NCBI GenBank assembly: GCA_039619475.1
Contig: CM077115.1
Span: 183,612,106 to 183,676,105, forward strand
From: Icerya purchasi
Lineage: Eukaryota > Arthropoda > Insecta > Hemiptera > Monophlebidae
Length of the DNA: 64,000 nucleotides
Reading direction: 5' to 3'
The first letter of the stretch is position 1, and every line of letters begins with the position of its first letter. The position numbers were made by a program, and so were the translations under genes. This document shows, piece after piece, positions 12,601 through 27,600 of the stretch. Under the pieces are notes generated by a model. That model did not search any database. It was not told the origin of the DNA and saw nothing but the letters and a program-made list of their open reading frames with translations.

Positions 12601-15600
12601 TACTAGTCAACCGCTGAAAAAATAACTAACTACGAATATAACTACGAATATAACAACGGAACACGATACAAAATTAATTAAATTTGAAAACAAAATTCTA
12701 CGTATCGCTGTTGTCGGTGGTGATCCGGGATCCGTAGGTTATCGGTTCGTTGCTCGGTTGGTACGAAGAGGTCGGATTCGATATTAATCGGCTTTACTAA
12801 TTTCGATACTTGAGGAATTAAGAGTACCGAATACTTTTTTAGACGACGATAGATCGCGAAACAAATTTTATAACTTTGTCCCGATTACAAGACCACAACT
12901 GCTATACTGAGACTGATGGTTAATGTCTGACTGACCAGAGAGAAGAGTAATTAACTTCAGCAAAGGTAAAGAACGACTGAAGATCTATAAAAATAATTTT
13001 TCCGTTATTTCTAAATTCTGCCGCCCTTGCGTCAGTGACCGCTGGAGCTGACCTTATCAAGTAGATCCTTTTTTATAGATGGACGGTGATTGGTTACTTG
13101 AACCAACGACTGGATTTCAAACATGCGCACATTCACGCCCGTATCACTTATTCTAATTTATGTTTTATTTTTATTGTACGTTTATATTATTTTATTTTTT
13201 ATTTTATTTTGTTTCGAATTTTATTTGACCCATGCAATAGACACATTACACTTTTCGAATTATTTTAAAAGTTATAAATTACGAACAGATTATTATTAAC
13301 AGCAGCAGTATGTTGAATTTATAAATTGCTTTGCTTAAGTTAATTAACGAACGTGTTTTTCTGTGAAAACAGCGGGCTAACAACAATGGCGCATAGAGAG
13401 ATGTACGTGGGTCATCCGGTTAATTCATATGCCTTGATAAGGAAACTTACGCGTGACTGGAATCTGGTGAAAAATATCTTAAGAAATAGCAACTTTAACG
13501 ATGAAAGTATTGCTGATATATTTATGTTTATCGGTGTTTATTGCGCGCATTATTAATATAACAATATTTGTTAATTAAATTAAATAATACAAGCTTAAAC
13601 AAGAATGAATGTTTTTTAAATAATATTTTAAAAATTACAAAACTTTAAACAGAAAAGTCTTTAATAATTAGAAATCAAAAAATACAGAAAATATCTCGAC
13701 ATGTTTCGAGGAACAACACACCATATTATTCATGGGAACAATGAGTAATACCGCTTTCATGAATGTAGAGCGTTGTTCTCCGAAAAAGTTCAGGATACTT
13801 TTTGCATTAAAGACTTCTCTGTTTAATGTTTCGTAGTTTTTATTCAGATAATTACCAGAATATGTGTTGTTAGAGAAAGTGAACGTGTTCAAAACTGGTC
13901 TTCTTGAAAACTTTGCGGATTTTGAATTGAAAAAAAAGAACAAAACAATTTCATTACGCAATCACTTTGCCATTATTACTTGAGCTTCTACCGAGCAGCG
14001 TTTCATTTCGAACAATTAAAGAAGCTCATTTGTCCACATATTCGTAAAAGTGTAGTGCTGGACAAATAAGAAATGCGTGCGGACTACAATGACAAAAACG
14101 CACATTGACAAATAAATGCTCATGCAGACAAACGTGCATTTGTAGATCCGAGTATAATCAGGGAGCTGGTCAGTTTTTTCCTTCTAATTATTCTAAGCTG
14201 TGACATTCGTGGGCGATGCTAAATTTACGCTCGACATTTTTTACTTCGGAAGGAGTAATATTAATTTTAAATGAATAACCTGGATAGATGGTGTGGCGGA
14301 TAGATTCTAACCCTGCCTGTTCAATTACCCTTACTGAAAAAAAAAGAAAAAAAAAAGACGCAGACAATTTATTCAGCACTAAGGAAATGTATGCAGCCTA
14401 CATAATAATGCGACCTACGTAAGCCCATATATACATTTAATGTTCTGGAAGTAACGACTCATTCACCATATTTTAATGGAACAACCTCTTACATACAAAA
14501 GTAAAAAATAAACTTATGAATAGTGCGAGTCTGTTGGCGGTTGAAATATTTATCGTGTCGACAGGAAAACAGTTAATTTGAATTTTCCTTTAGTTATGGT
14601 CAATAGAGGTTTCCGTTGTAGATATAATCTTCTTGACAAGTTGCATTATATTCAAAATAATTCCAAAGTTATGATTATATGCCGACCAAAATTTCAGATT
14701 TTTGATTTCTTGTCGGTTTTGTCTAAAAGATGAAAACACGCTTTTGATAGAAGACATTGTTTTGGTGTTTCTGTTAAATGATTTTTTCCGTTTTATGAAA
14801 ACCCGGCAAAAACGGGGAAAAAACACATATCGATTTCAAGGCCAAGTGTTTAATTAATGGCATTGCAAGCATTTTTTACTTTTTAAGAAAAAATGAAAAT
14901 AAAGTAGAAGGGAACGAAACTCAAATGAAGGGCATGTTTGCGATGCGGACCATGTGTTTATTAAGTGTTCATCTCTTTCTGCTGAGAGATCTGATTTCTA
15001 CTTCAGCTTGCTGCGACTTGGTCTTCCTACTCCATATTGCGCCTCTTATGTCCTATCTTTTCCCTTTCCCAGATTGTTCCTATTATTTGTTCCTTCCTCC
15101 TAACAACATTTGATATCGTATGAAAATGTAATTGACTCCTTCCTTTTCCAATTGTTTCTGGATAGAAAGGTTTTCGGTTGACAAGCCCAAAAAATTTAAA
15201 AAAAAAAAACACGCGTTTCCTTGATTACTTTATACGAAGAAGTTTAAGTTAATAGGATAACAAATCTTTCCTGTCATTGCTGTTTTTTCAAAAAAAAACC
15301 AAAAAAAAACATCTTTTAATTTAATGCTTCGCTTATTTGCAGATCGGGTATTTGTCAGTGTGAATATTAATCAGTCTAGTGTGTATTTATCAGACTGTGC
15401 GGTATTGTCTGTGCCTGTACACATTTATAACAGTGCGTTTTTTTGTCCTACGAACTTTTTTGCGGGAACCTCATAGAACATATTAATCTAAAAAAATTCT
15501 TCCGAAGAAGTCGAATATATGCTAAATTAGAAACATTCTTGCAGGAGTTAAAGAAAAAACAAACGAAACAGAAAGTAATCTGTTGTTTCTGCGGAGTGTT

Positions 15601-18600
15601 CTGAACGATACCATGTATGCAATCGGACGAATTCAAGAAACGTATGGTTTGGTAGCGCAGGATATGGCCGCTGGTGTATTTGGAAATCTGAAGTTGAATT
15701 TTAGATTAACTTGTGAGTATATTACCTTTAGTGACTAATATAAATTTAAGGGTCTATAACGCTTCTAAAAACTGCGGTACTACGTAAAAAACCATTATCC
15801 ATATATTTTTCGGTAACAAAAATTTGCGGTTTCTCCAAGTACTGTATGGAAAATGTTTTTATCCAACGGCTAAAAAAACGCGTTGAGTTATACGTATAAT
15901 TTTTCTTTTTAGTCTCCTATACGCTTTCCATTAGTGCATACAATGAAAATAAAGCGTGAAACGGTCTGGTACAGTGTTGGTGGTTTTGTTTTCAATCAGA
16001 TGATACACTACGATCTAGTACGAAACGGTATTACATAAAAGAATGTGGCCAGCGAACTTAAGAAATCCAAGTGACGGCCTTACAATTCAAAGTGGGCTTG
16101 AAGGATCTTGTCTTTTTTTATTTTTTTTTATTGAAAAACACATATGACTGATTTATTGTCCTACTTTTAATTCTAAAAATAATGTTGCTAGATAATAAAT
16201 TAAGAACTTTAATTAATAGCATTTGCGCGGCGCCGAATTGTTGCTTCTTAAGTGCATTGAGACGGCTAGTAACTGTTGCTGAATTGCTTTTAATGAGAGC
16301 GCCGTCATCTAAATTTGGTTGGTCTTATAATCACTCAGCAGTCTGTGCTAAAACGTTCGGGAAAAATTAAAAAACAATTGCTGTAAATGAAACATATTTA
16401 TATTTGCCTATGTTGCTTAAGTATGAAGTAAGACTAAATTTTTATGTTCTTTTTAGGTAAAATGTGCTTTTTTTCTTTTTCTAATAACCCGTAAGTAGTA
16501 TGAATCGAGGAGAAATCATCTGATTAAGTTTCGGTTTCATCTCTTCTTTGATGTTCGTCTAACTCTAATTAATATTACTTTTTTTTGTGTTCCTATTTTT
16601 TCTTTAAGGAACAGTTAAATTCACTTTCTCTTGCAGCATTGTAATTTTCCGGTAACTCTGCTTTTAATGCGTTACATCCTTTCACAATATGCTGTATATT
16701 ACACTGTTTACATCCGCTCTAAGTATATACACAGTATTACTAGTTTGCGCTACTGTGCTTTTAATTTTTTTTTGTCGAACTTTGAACAGATTTTTTTTCG
16801 GATTCTTCCTTTTTTCTTTCCATTTTCGGGAGTATAATAAATTCAGTTAAAACGTGTTGCGGACAAACTAACAGGAGTGTTTGTGTCTGTTTCACTTAAA
16901 TTGGTTTAGTCTATAATCGGACAGATTTATGCATTTGTTTGACGAAATAAAACCGTGATTCTGTGATCTGATGAGTCGATTAACATAATTTATAGTTAAA
17001 AGATGCGGCAATTGTAGAGGCATACGGTAAAGTAAAAAGATATGATAAAATAAATAGAAAAATTATTGAAGTGTATCACGGTGATTTAACATTTGTTGGT
17101 TTTGGAAATCAAACAGTAAAGTTGTCTCTCCATTAATGTGTCCAGGTAATTAAAACGGTCGTCAGGGCATTACGTTCACCTTTCATTATTTTCGTACACT
17201 CATTCGGTAATTATGAAATTTGCAGATGAAACGTGTGCTAAAATTGGAAAATACTTCTATGACAACATGAACTACTTATTAGCATCTCAATGGTTGAAGG
17301 TTGCTTTAGAAATGGTTAAAAATAAAACCGATGATAGTGATCTTATCTATTCCTTGGCAAAATCAGAATTTTTGGAAGGTAAGCAAACTTAAATACTCTG
17401 CTATTTGGAAATTATATCTGTTTTTCGAGAGATTTTATTATTTAGAACAACTTCACGTTTTATTTCACACAGCTTAGTTGAATGAAATTTCTTACTCTAA
17501 TCTCTGTGCTGAATTTCTGTTCTTAGCTTTGGTGTTGCAATTTAACGCAACATTCGGTATGTAAATTAGAATGTAAATGTTTACCATCCCATATAAAGAT
17601 CATGTGGTATTAGCATCTAAACGGAAAGAGTGAAATAAACTACTAGTTAGAAAATTTTCAATATATGCGCAGAGCTATTTAAAACGTTTAAGATCTTGCC
17701 TCTTACTTACATTTCCCGTGTTTACGATATGTTCGACTGTTCAACACATTGTACAAAAAAGATATAATTCGTTATACCGTTTACTCCGCATGAGAACATC
17801 CCTAGTTAATTTGAATAAAACGGCCATTCTCCGTATAATTACGTACGTTATCTATTTCTAAGAATTACAGTGTAAACACTTACAATTGATTACATCTTCT
17901 TTCGTTATATCTCTTTATTAAGAAAGGATCCGGGAATGTCTTTGGGAGCGGAGGATGAAATCTGTAAACCAACGATTACTTCATCAAATTAAAAACTTCG
18001 CTCAACAAATAATATAAGAAAGTAACACATTTATATAAGACGTTTAAAGAAACGATTCATTCTTTTCAGCCAAAAAAAGGAAAATTTGAACTTTTAACAC
18101 AATCACTTTATCGTTTTTCTTCGTATCATCTGCCATCGTGGATAAATTAAATTTTTTCTCTGTTCGCTAAAATTATATAATCGGCGCGATATTTGATTTA
18201 CAAATTTCATTTCTGTTCGTATGAGATCTGATTTTACTCTAAAAATTAATTTTAGGATTTCATACAGAACCAATAAAGCACTTGCTCATTCTTCCATATG
18301 AGCTTTATAATTTGGATAAAACTGAACATCTGCTTGGTCATATAGTGGAAATAAAACAATATACTATACGCCAGGTATGACATAAACAATTTTTTGCACT
18401 TGTATATAAATTTAATTTACCGAATTTGCAAATAGGTTTTTTTCTTCGCTTTAAAAATTAACAATGTATTTATTCATAGTAATATTTATAATATGTTAGG
18501 TTTTTGTGATTTGTTACATTAATCATTATCTGTTTTCGTTTCGAATGCTTTTGGAATGATTTCGACTTTCGAATTAAATTTCTTTATCGCTTTTTCTCTA

Positions 18601-21600
18601 ACCATTTCAATTTCTATTTCTCTTTGGTGTCCAGTAGTTAGGATTCTTAGCTACCAAAAATTGGAGGTCGTGAGTTTTAGATTTGTCTAATTGTTTCGTT
18701 GCAAGTTCAGGTCGATCTCATGTATATACTTAATCTGAAATTAAACTGGACAGTAGAGAAATTTCGTAAAGTAAAGATGATTGAATGAAGAAAGCTGGCC
18801 TCAACTTCATAATTCCTGACGTCTTGTCCGGGATTATGAACTTATTTTACTTTAGTTTTTTTTATCCTAAACAACTGCTGCTTTTTCATCAAAAATTGCT
18901 AATTTTATCTCTTATTGGTTTTCACTTCTCCATTATCTCTTTTTTTAAAAAAGCTCCCTACCTCCCTTCCAAGTCACTATTATTAATAAAATATGTTTTT
19001 CTTTCCGTTTCTCGCAAAGTTCGATATGATTCTTTTTTTCCCCCTATTTACATTAATCTTGTTCTATTGTGTAATTTTTTTTTTATTTCCTTCCTCTACT
19101 AGGACTATTTATAAGTTTCTTTTATCCCTGGATTGCAAAAATGTTCTTCTTATTAACTTCTTTTTATCTTCTTCAAATTTCCACCGTGCAATCGTTATTT
19201 CCGTTTATTCCCTTATCTTGATCTTTTTTTGTCTTATTGGACTGAAATAGATTTGTTTTGCGTTTTTAGTCATTGCGGCATTCTGGGTAGCGATGCAGTT
19301 GACTCGTTGGTGCGATGGCACGTTATTTATCCTCTTTTATTCTCAAATCCTGAATCCTTCTATCTTAGTATCCAAACCCATCCCTCTCCGTGCGCTTGGT
19401 ACTATGACTCCCTTCATCTTTCGCGCTTTCTTATCTCTTCCATTTGCAGGCTTCGCCTATATTATAGTCGTCTTCCGGCATCTTCTTTTCGCTTTTCTAT
19501 GTCGTCTTCTCCTTTTTGTTTCTTCCATCTGGATGATTATGACCTAATCTGTGACACAAATCACATCTTCTTTGAATGCGCGTCTGTATCTATAAAACGC
19601 TCTCACTTCTATAGTCAACTCCTGAAACTCAGTTTGCCAACTATATACAGTGCTTCCTTTATTCTTTCACTTCCATCCCCGGAAATCATTCCTATTATAG
19701 CGTCCTTCATAGCTTCTATTTCCAGTAATATTCAATTTTAATTCGTTTGGCGATCCCCCCCAAAGAAAAAAAAAAATTGATTCGTTGGCTCGTTCTAAGA
19801 TAAATTCTTTTACTCATGACCTTTTTATCTGTTATACTTTTTTCTTTAGTCCCGAAATTCATTTATTTATCAATTCAAACTACTCTATGCGCTCGTTATA
19901 GATGTCAACTTTTTCTTTGATCTTTGCTCTTTCATTAAAACTCGCCGTAGATTTAATCATAAATTCCTTGTAGCTGTGCGTTTTCTGTTCTCCTTTGCAC
20001 CATTTCCATTTTGTCGCCTTGATTTTGTAGAATTTAATTACGTATGCTTCACCGTATTCTTCTTAACTCCTTTGAAAAACAACTTTTCTACTGCAGTTTT
20101 TTTAATTTTCGAACTTTACACACCTCTTTATAATGCCACTTACGTAACATACTCATTCCTTCATTAACGCTTTTATTTTCCTTTTGTCATGAACGGCAAC
20201 GCTTGTTCAGTATCATATTTTAATGCATTCAGTAATCGAGCAGAAAAATCTGAATGCCGAATGCTTAAGAATCGAATAATATACAAACAACCGTTATTAC
20301 CGTATTCACCGGCTTTTTTATTAACTGTAAGAATTTACGAATTTGTGGAAGGGCACTGTCAAATAGGTTTTGTGTCACTTTAATGTTGATTTTTGAATTG
20401 ACCAACGTAACGCTGATAATGACAGGGAAGCAATTTTTGTCTTCAAACATTCAGCGAATGATTTTATATCATTAAGAATCATAGAAACGTTCAAAATTCG
20501 ATACAAAATTATTTTCTTCACTCTCATAAGTACTTAGAAATCTACCGGAAACTGTAAGACTGATGTAAATTTAAACTGTGAATTCGATGTTAGTACGAAA
20601 TAAATAAAATTTAACACGCCGAGTACCGGGAAATATTCGACTAATACTTCGGTTAATCGTATAAATTAGCATGGATTAAGTTTAATTAAGCCAAGGCTTT
20701 AAAAAAAAATACCGGGAAGTGAAAATGCATAATGGAAGTGAGAGTACGTCTGAAGGAAAAAAGATCGGAATCACAAAAATAGTGTAGAAGCTCAAAACGA
20801 AATGAAGAGAGCAGATAGAACAGATAATAGAACGATGAAGACGTGTGGAAAATAACGTAGAGAAGTCAGATATGGCTGAACAGGTAAGTGAAAAAATACT
20901 GATAATTGAAAAAGAATAAAGGGTCGTTATAGTATCCCAGAATAGAAATGTTTGGACGGAAAGTTAATGTTAAAGAAAGAGTAATTTAAAAAGAACTGTA
21001 TTCAGATTGAGCAGGACAAATCGTGCCAAAGAGTAGGTCTGGTCATCACCTTCAATACGGGCACGCCACAAAAAATCATTGCACGGACCCAGAGATAGAC
21101 AGTCTACTGGCAAGGGTTCGAATAAGAAAGAAAGAAAAGTAAGTCGGTTGGGTGAGAAGAAGAGGTGATACGATAGCCTGTAGCACTCTTTGCGCATCCG
21201 ACAGAATAAGAATATTGCGAAAGGCAAGTGTGGATCTGATAAAAAGAAGGGCGCGCAGAATAGATAGTAGCGAACGCAGCACAAAAGATTGAGCAAAAAG
21301 AGGGAAGTTTAAAGGACTTTTGAAGTCATTTAAAAAGAAGGGCGTTGGAAGAGTTTATACGGTAAACAAAATTTGATAGTAAAGAAGGGATATGTATGGC
21401 GCTGTTTTTTCTGCTTTTCGATACGGCTCTTTTAGTTCTTTTTTATGTTTTCGACCTTTGTTTAATGGAAAATGCGCTAAATAGTCTTGATTTCGATTAG
21501 TATTTACTATAAATCATAAACTGCGGATCAACTAAATATTTGATGGAGCAGAATTCATTGATTAATTTAATAATTGACTCATTTGATCTTACCACCCAAT

Positions 21601-24600
21601 TTGATCCTCCTCTTTGATCGAGACATATCTCTAGCGATAAAGAAAATAATACTCGTTTTTCCCGCTGTTATTGACCATGAGACCTTTAGCGCTGAACAAT
21701 CTTGTGGTTGTATGAATCACGTTTCAACGCAAATGACATCTTCACTCGCAGTATCTTACCGTTGAACACTTTGTTATCTTAATTTAATTTATTTGTTTTA
21801 TATGTATAATTTATTTAACATTTTTAATGTAATTCTATGATTACAATATACGCACATAATATACCGTTTTAATTTTACTCGATGAATAAATTTTAAACTT
21901 TATTGCAGAACCTTAATTTCGAAGAATGTTACGATGTCTGCAAACGCATGATGGATGGTGGTAACTTAAATGGCAATTTAAAATGCCGATATAACAAGGA
22001 AAATAGTCCCTTTTTAAAACTAGCTCCTTTGAAAGAAGAAATTGTACGTAATAAACCGTTTATACGAATTTTCAGAGACGTTATAAGTGATACTGAAATT
22101 CAGTTGATTAAAGAGTTATCATCAGATCACGTAAGTTGAACAGCTTAGCTATTTTTTTATCTTTGTATCAATTAGGGATATACTTTGCGCTTGTATAATT
22201 GAGACAGAAGTAAAATCGGAATATTTACAATTACTGCTAATTTTAACATTTTTAAATTTGTCATTTAAGTTTTTATTAAAAAAAAAAAAAAGATAAATAT
22301 AATTATTACTTATTAAAAATGTATAAAATTTTATTCGACAATTTAGTACAGTGAATACAGAAATAACACTTAAATTTACATTGTTCAATGTAGTAATTTG
22401 TAGTGTGCTTTTGACCTATTACAATTCAAGTTACTTTTTTTAAATTTGATTTTAAAAATTACTATTTTCAAGTTTATAGATTACGAAATCATTTAAAGTA
22501 ACCGTTATTGCTTCGGTACTTGTAATATATATTTATTAAAAATTTACCTTGAAATTTTATGAGAAAAACGTTTATTAATTATCGGACAAGAATTAAATGC
22601 ATTAAATAATATTTTATTTTTATTATTGCGGTTTAACGGTATTGAATTTATGATTTATGTAATTAATTGCGTTAAAAAATGTGTTTAGTACTGATTTCAA
22701 GTTACCACTTTACAGAATATAAAAAATACGTAAGTTTATATAATATGCACGTATATGTATGCAGGTGCCTCAAACCACCCGCCTGGTATTTGTAAAATAG
22801 GATATCCAGTAAAGTGTAAAATTCGGATCATCGTATTACTGCATAAATATTATGTATATCGAATGGAAATATTTTTGATTCCCTTAACCACGGGAGGTAC
22901 AAGTATAATGTATTCAGATTGGAAGTCAGTTTTTTAAAATGAAATAGGCTATTTTTTGCTGATTTCAACTTAAATATATCGTTTGAAACGTTTTTCTCGA
23001 AATTTTCGTTTTCAACTTCAAGATGTCCTCCAAAATTGAACTATTCTGCTAAGGAGTAGCGTGGTTCTATCGAAACAACTTCAATACGCCAAACAAGGAT
23101 ACGTCAACAAGGTTGTTAGCCGTTGTCAAAATTTGTGAAACAAACAATTTCCGGTTTTTTATCCTGAAGTTGGTATATCTGAACTGTAAAGAACGGTCGA
23201 ATGGTAAAGAAATGGTTTTGAGTGTAACATGTAATTCTTGGGTACGAATTTGGAAAAGAGTAGAAAAAAAAAAAAAACAGGACTGGATTTATTATTCGGA
23301 TGTAATAGATTAAAAAGATTCGAATTACAGTGAAGAATATTTGAAATAATTTAACCGCTTGTTCCAAAGTTAGCAGGATGCCATTCAATTCTGCGGACAG
23401 AGCGGATAATAGCGGCGGAAGTGAAAATCTGAGAATAACGTTTTCACCAAGTACGACTGCGCAGCCAGCAAATTCTGCTGCCCTTGTGCTATCTGAGTAA
23501 TATAATCTGTTTCTTTGCAGACAAAGTAGTTTATGGACTATGAAGAAGTGAGAGCGCTTGTTTAGCAGCAGCGAATAGTCAAATGAGGCGAGTTTCGCTG
23601 TTCATGGTGGAAAGATTTGTGCAAGTTTATTATCTACGTTTAGGAAATCTCGAATCGTTGATAATTCGATGGGAAGAGATTCTGATGCGTAGGGTAAGAT
23701 CCTTTTTACTCGAGATCTTAAGAGTCTGGTTTCTGAAGGGCTATGGATTAATTGTATAACATTGTTTGCTGCTGGAAGAGCCAGATTTGCAACGGTGCGT
23801 ACCAGCAGGTTCACTGTAAGATAATCGCGTTGAAGCGATGGAGGCCACTCTTTCGCAATAGAGGCTAGGTATTGGGGATGTTTTGAGCGCGCCTGTAACT
23901 GAGCGAAGAGAGGCGTTATGGATGGCATCCAGTTTGGAAAGGTCTGTCTTGGCTGCTATAGAAAAAAGGGGAGCTCCATCGCATTTCGAGCGGATCTGCG
24001 AGCGGTAGATCACCGTTAATGAAGAACGGTGGGCTCCGTACAATGTGTGCGATAGTTCTTTTTAGCAGATTTAGGTTTGTTGTACACGATGTAGTTAGTT
24101 GAGTTATATGCTTTCTCCAAGTTAATTTATTGTCGAAATGAAGTCCCAAATAACGAACACAAGATGAGGGTTAAATGAGTGAAGTTTTTTGTTTTGAGCT
24201 CTTGTTGTGATTTTGTTGATCGTCTCTTGCATGATGTGTTCTCCTTGTTCTACGTTTGAACATGCAACAAACACTGCCAAGTCATCTGCGAAAATATCGG
24301 CTTTTACTGGAGATTGAACGTCTTTGATAATGTCATTAATAGCTATATTGAAGAGATTCGGACTGAGGACCGAGCCTTGCGGGACTTCATTTTGCAGGTG
24401 ATTTTCCTCTGATAATTGCTCTTCCACTTTGATCTTAAAAAGCGATCCGACAAAAAGCTAAGGGGTAGTCGACCCCGAGGGCCAAAACCGTAGATGGTGG
24501 TCAGTATTTTTTGATGTGATGTAGTGTCGAACGCCTTAGATAAATCAAAAAGACCGCCAATAGATGATATTGGTTGGTAAACGCTTGTAGTATTGATTCT

Positions 24601-27600
24601 TGTAGATAGAGGGCGTGTTCTATTATTGCTCGGCTTTTGCGGAAGCCGCACTAGTTATCTGGATAGCCGATTTTGTGATTCCAGTTCCCACGTTAGCCTG
24701 CTGTTAACTTTTCTCTCCAATACTTTTCCGAGCACTGATGTTAATGAGATCGGTCGGTAGTGCTCTACTTGATGGGGATTTTTGTTAGGTTTTCTGATTG
24801 GAATTGTTTTTGCTATCTTCCAGTTCGGCGGGAGATGCGACGATGTCCACAGTTTGTTTAGCATTTCGAGCATTAAGTGCTGAAATCCTTCCGGCAGATT
24901 CTACAGTATGGATATGTGGATACCATCGTGTTCTAGTGAGGACGGTTTTGTTTGTTTCACAGCTCCTTTTAGTTCTGTCATAGAGAGTGCCGGGTTATAT
25001 GGTTCATGACTGGTTGAGGAAAAGTCCTTCGGCTGAATTCGGTCTGCTTGGTTATATTTTGTGAACTGAGGATGCAGATATTCGTCCAGAATAGTGGTCG
25101 GGTCGGTTATTAGGGAATTTTTTATCATGAGTGTCGACGGTATAGAGTAGGTTGACGATTCTTCTATTGCTTTTACTTTCTTCCAGATTTGTCTTGATGG
25201 TATAGACGGTAATGTTATGGAGACGTAAGTTGACCAGCATTTTTCTTTTCGCTTGTTTTAATGTCCATTTCACTTTGGCTCGTGATCGTCTATAATTAAG
25301 TAAGTCCTCTTGTAAGTGAGTTCTTTTGATGATGCGTTGTGTACTTTTTCTGTTTCTAATAGCTTTTGTACATTCGGAGGACCACCATGGAATCAGTTTT
25401 TTTCGAACAGTTGAAAAGCATGATGAGAAGCACGAGTGAGCTATTATGACTATTGCCTGGGTTACAATTTGTACATCAAGGAAGATGTTACTTGTAGGCA
25501 CTAGTTCTTTTCATATTATACTGTCTAGTTTTCCTCTGAATTTCGACCAGCTTGTTTTCGACGGGTTCCATGTGGGTGGAATTATATTCTGAATGTCTGT
25601 TGGAGCTGGAGTTCGTCCGTATATTATGGTTGAGACATGATCACTTCCCGTTAGGTCAGAGTGGTGGAAGATATGCAGACAATTGAGCGCTTTCGATTAC
25701 CTCTTGTACACTTTTCAATCGCCTGTAAGTATCAACGATGAGGGAATGCATTGAAGGGTGTTAATTAGCTCGTCGGTTTGTATTTTATGATCAGGGGGAA
25801 TTGAGAGAGGACTTGGAGCGAAGATGGTGACTGCAACAGCCTGTAAGTCTGGTGGAAGATTAATGTGTTTGTGCTTAATATTTTTTTGGACCGCCAGCAG
25901 TACTCCCCCGTGAGCGCATCCTCCTGGAACTGGTTTGGATTGAAATACGTCGAAATTTTTTATTACCAAAGGTTTGTTCGGTGTTAGATGTGTTTTTGGA
26001 ATGCATAAAACGAGAGGATCATACCTGTTGATTAGTGTCTGTAGATCCTCATAGTGGGCATGTATGCCGTTAGCGTTCCATGAAAGTATTATGTGCTCCA
26101 TTTCTAATAGTTTGGGATTTTATTGGTTATCCGCTGGGTTGAAAGTATTAGTTCTAAGATTTTTATAATTTTCGTAATCCTGATTTTTGTTCGTCGGTAA
26201 GTTATGTGGGCATGACAGAATTTTAGTTGCTGGATTAGGCCGGTAATATCGTTAGTGAATTCGGTCACTATGAGGTACACGTTTTGTGACTTTTTGCACA
26301 TATCTACATAGAAGTTTAAGTTTATTGGCAGCAATGTAGGTTGTAGGTTATTCTTTGTTATTTTTTTTACGTAGCCTTTGTAGATGTCATTTAGTGAATT
26401 TCGGTTGTCTCTTCTGTTGCTTCTTTCACACTGTCCTCCGAATCATTTGTATTTTCTTTTTTTAGTTCTTTTGTGTTATTTGTTTGGTTCCTGGGTTTAT
26501 CTGTTTTGGAAGTTTTAGGTGCGATGTTTGTGATGGAGTTAGCTGAGGAATCGGTACTGATAGACGGAGCTGGACGTTTTTGATTATTTGATAGGCTGGA
26601 GACGGCTGGAAGTGCTGGAAAATTTTGATCAGTTTTTAGTCTCGCCCTTTGCAACAGTTTCAGCAGGTTGCGATATATTAGTGTCGGCTGGAATAGGAAT
26701 GGCTTGATATAATTGATAAACGCTACTTCCGGGATAATTATCTTGTTCTGCTTCAATGTTTAAAAAGCAGTAATCTGCCTTGTGGCCAGTTCCATGGCAT
26801 CTGAAGCATATAAGCTCGTCCAGTGTTACAAATATTCCGTAGCTTCTTTCATTGTAGTTTAATATAAGAGAGTTTGGAAGGTTAACTTTATTTGAGGTGC
26901 TAATGTAGACTTGTCGTCGCCAGCTTACAATGTGGCCAAATTCGTCATCTTGTGGTTGTACACGTAGTAATGAAATATGGGAGACTAACTAAAACTGGAA
27001 ATGGTTTTTCAGGCATTGTTCTATTACTGTATTTGGGATGATTGGACTTACATTTGAGAGAATTATTTTCGTTGAAGATGAATTTAGTTTGCTGTCCGAT
27101 TCTGATTCCCTCATGGCTGTGGACTATATCGTTAACGATGTCTTTGTTTGCCAGAAAAATTATAAGTTTATTATTAATAACGCGTGAGGCTGCAATAATG
27201 TTTCTTGCATTTTTGACGATCAGTTTGATTGCTTGTAGATAGTCCATTATTTTTAATTCTGGGAGATAGTTTAGTAGTATGCCCTGCTCTTCGGTTGGGT
27301 GTTTAAAGTCTAGAATTGGTGTTATTTTCTTCTTTGTCTTATCGGAATATGATGTAACGGCGGAAGTTATGTCGTGGTAAATCGTATTGCAATCTGCGAT
27401 GTTAATTGTTGAGCAAGCGCGTGTCGTTAAATCGCGGTTATCGGAGCTAGTTGAGTTTTATTATAGCGGTTTGTGTTAGTGATGTTAGTAGAAGTAAAAG
27501 GAACGGACTCGCCGTTATTAGTTCAAGTTGACATTGTGCAGATGGCTTATCCCCGCCTGTTGAATAGACGCGTTATATATCGTTTAAAGACAATAGTACT

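Noticed and set aside
18785..19250. T-rich hydrophobic open frames that look like membrane proteins
   Set aside because: Phe/Leu/Ser-rich translation of pyrimidine-rich DNA upstream of a LINE RNase H relic; no start or splice context.
20970..21296. 108-codon minus-strand frame with hydrophobic segments
   Set aside because: Antisense of purine-rich intron sequence; no recognisable domain or supporting signals.
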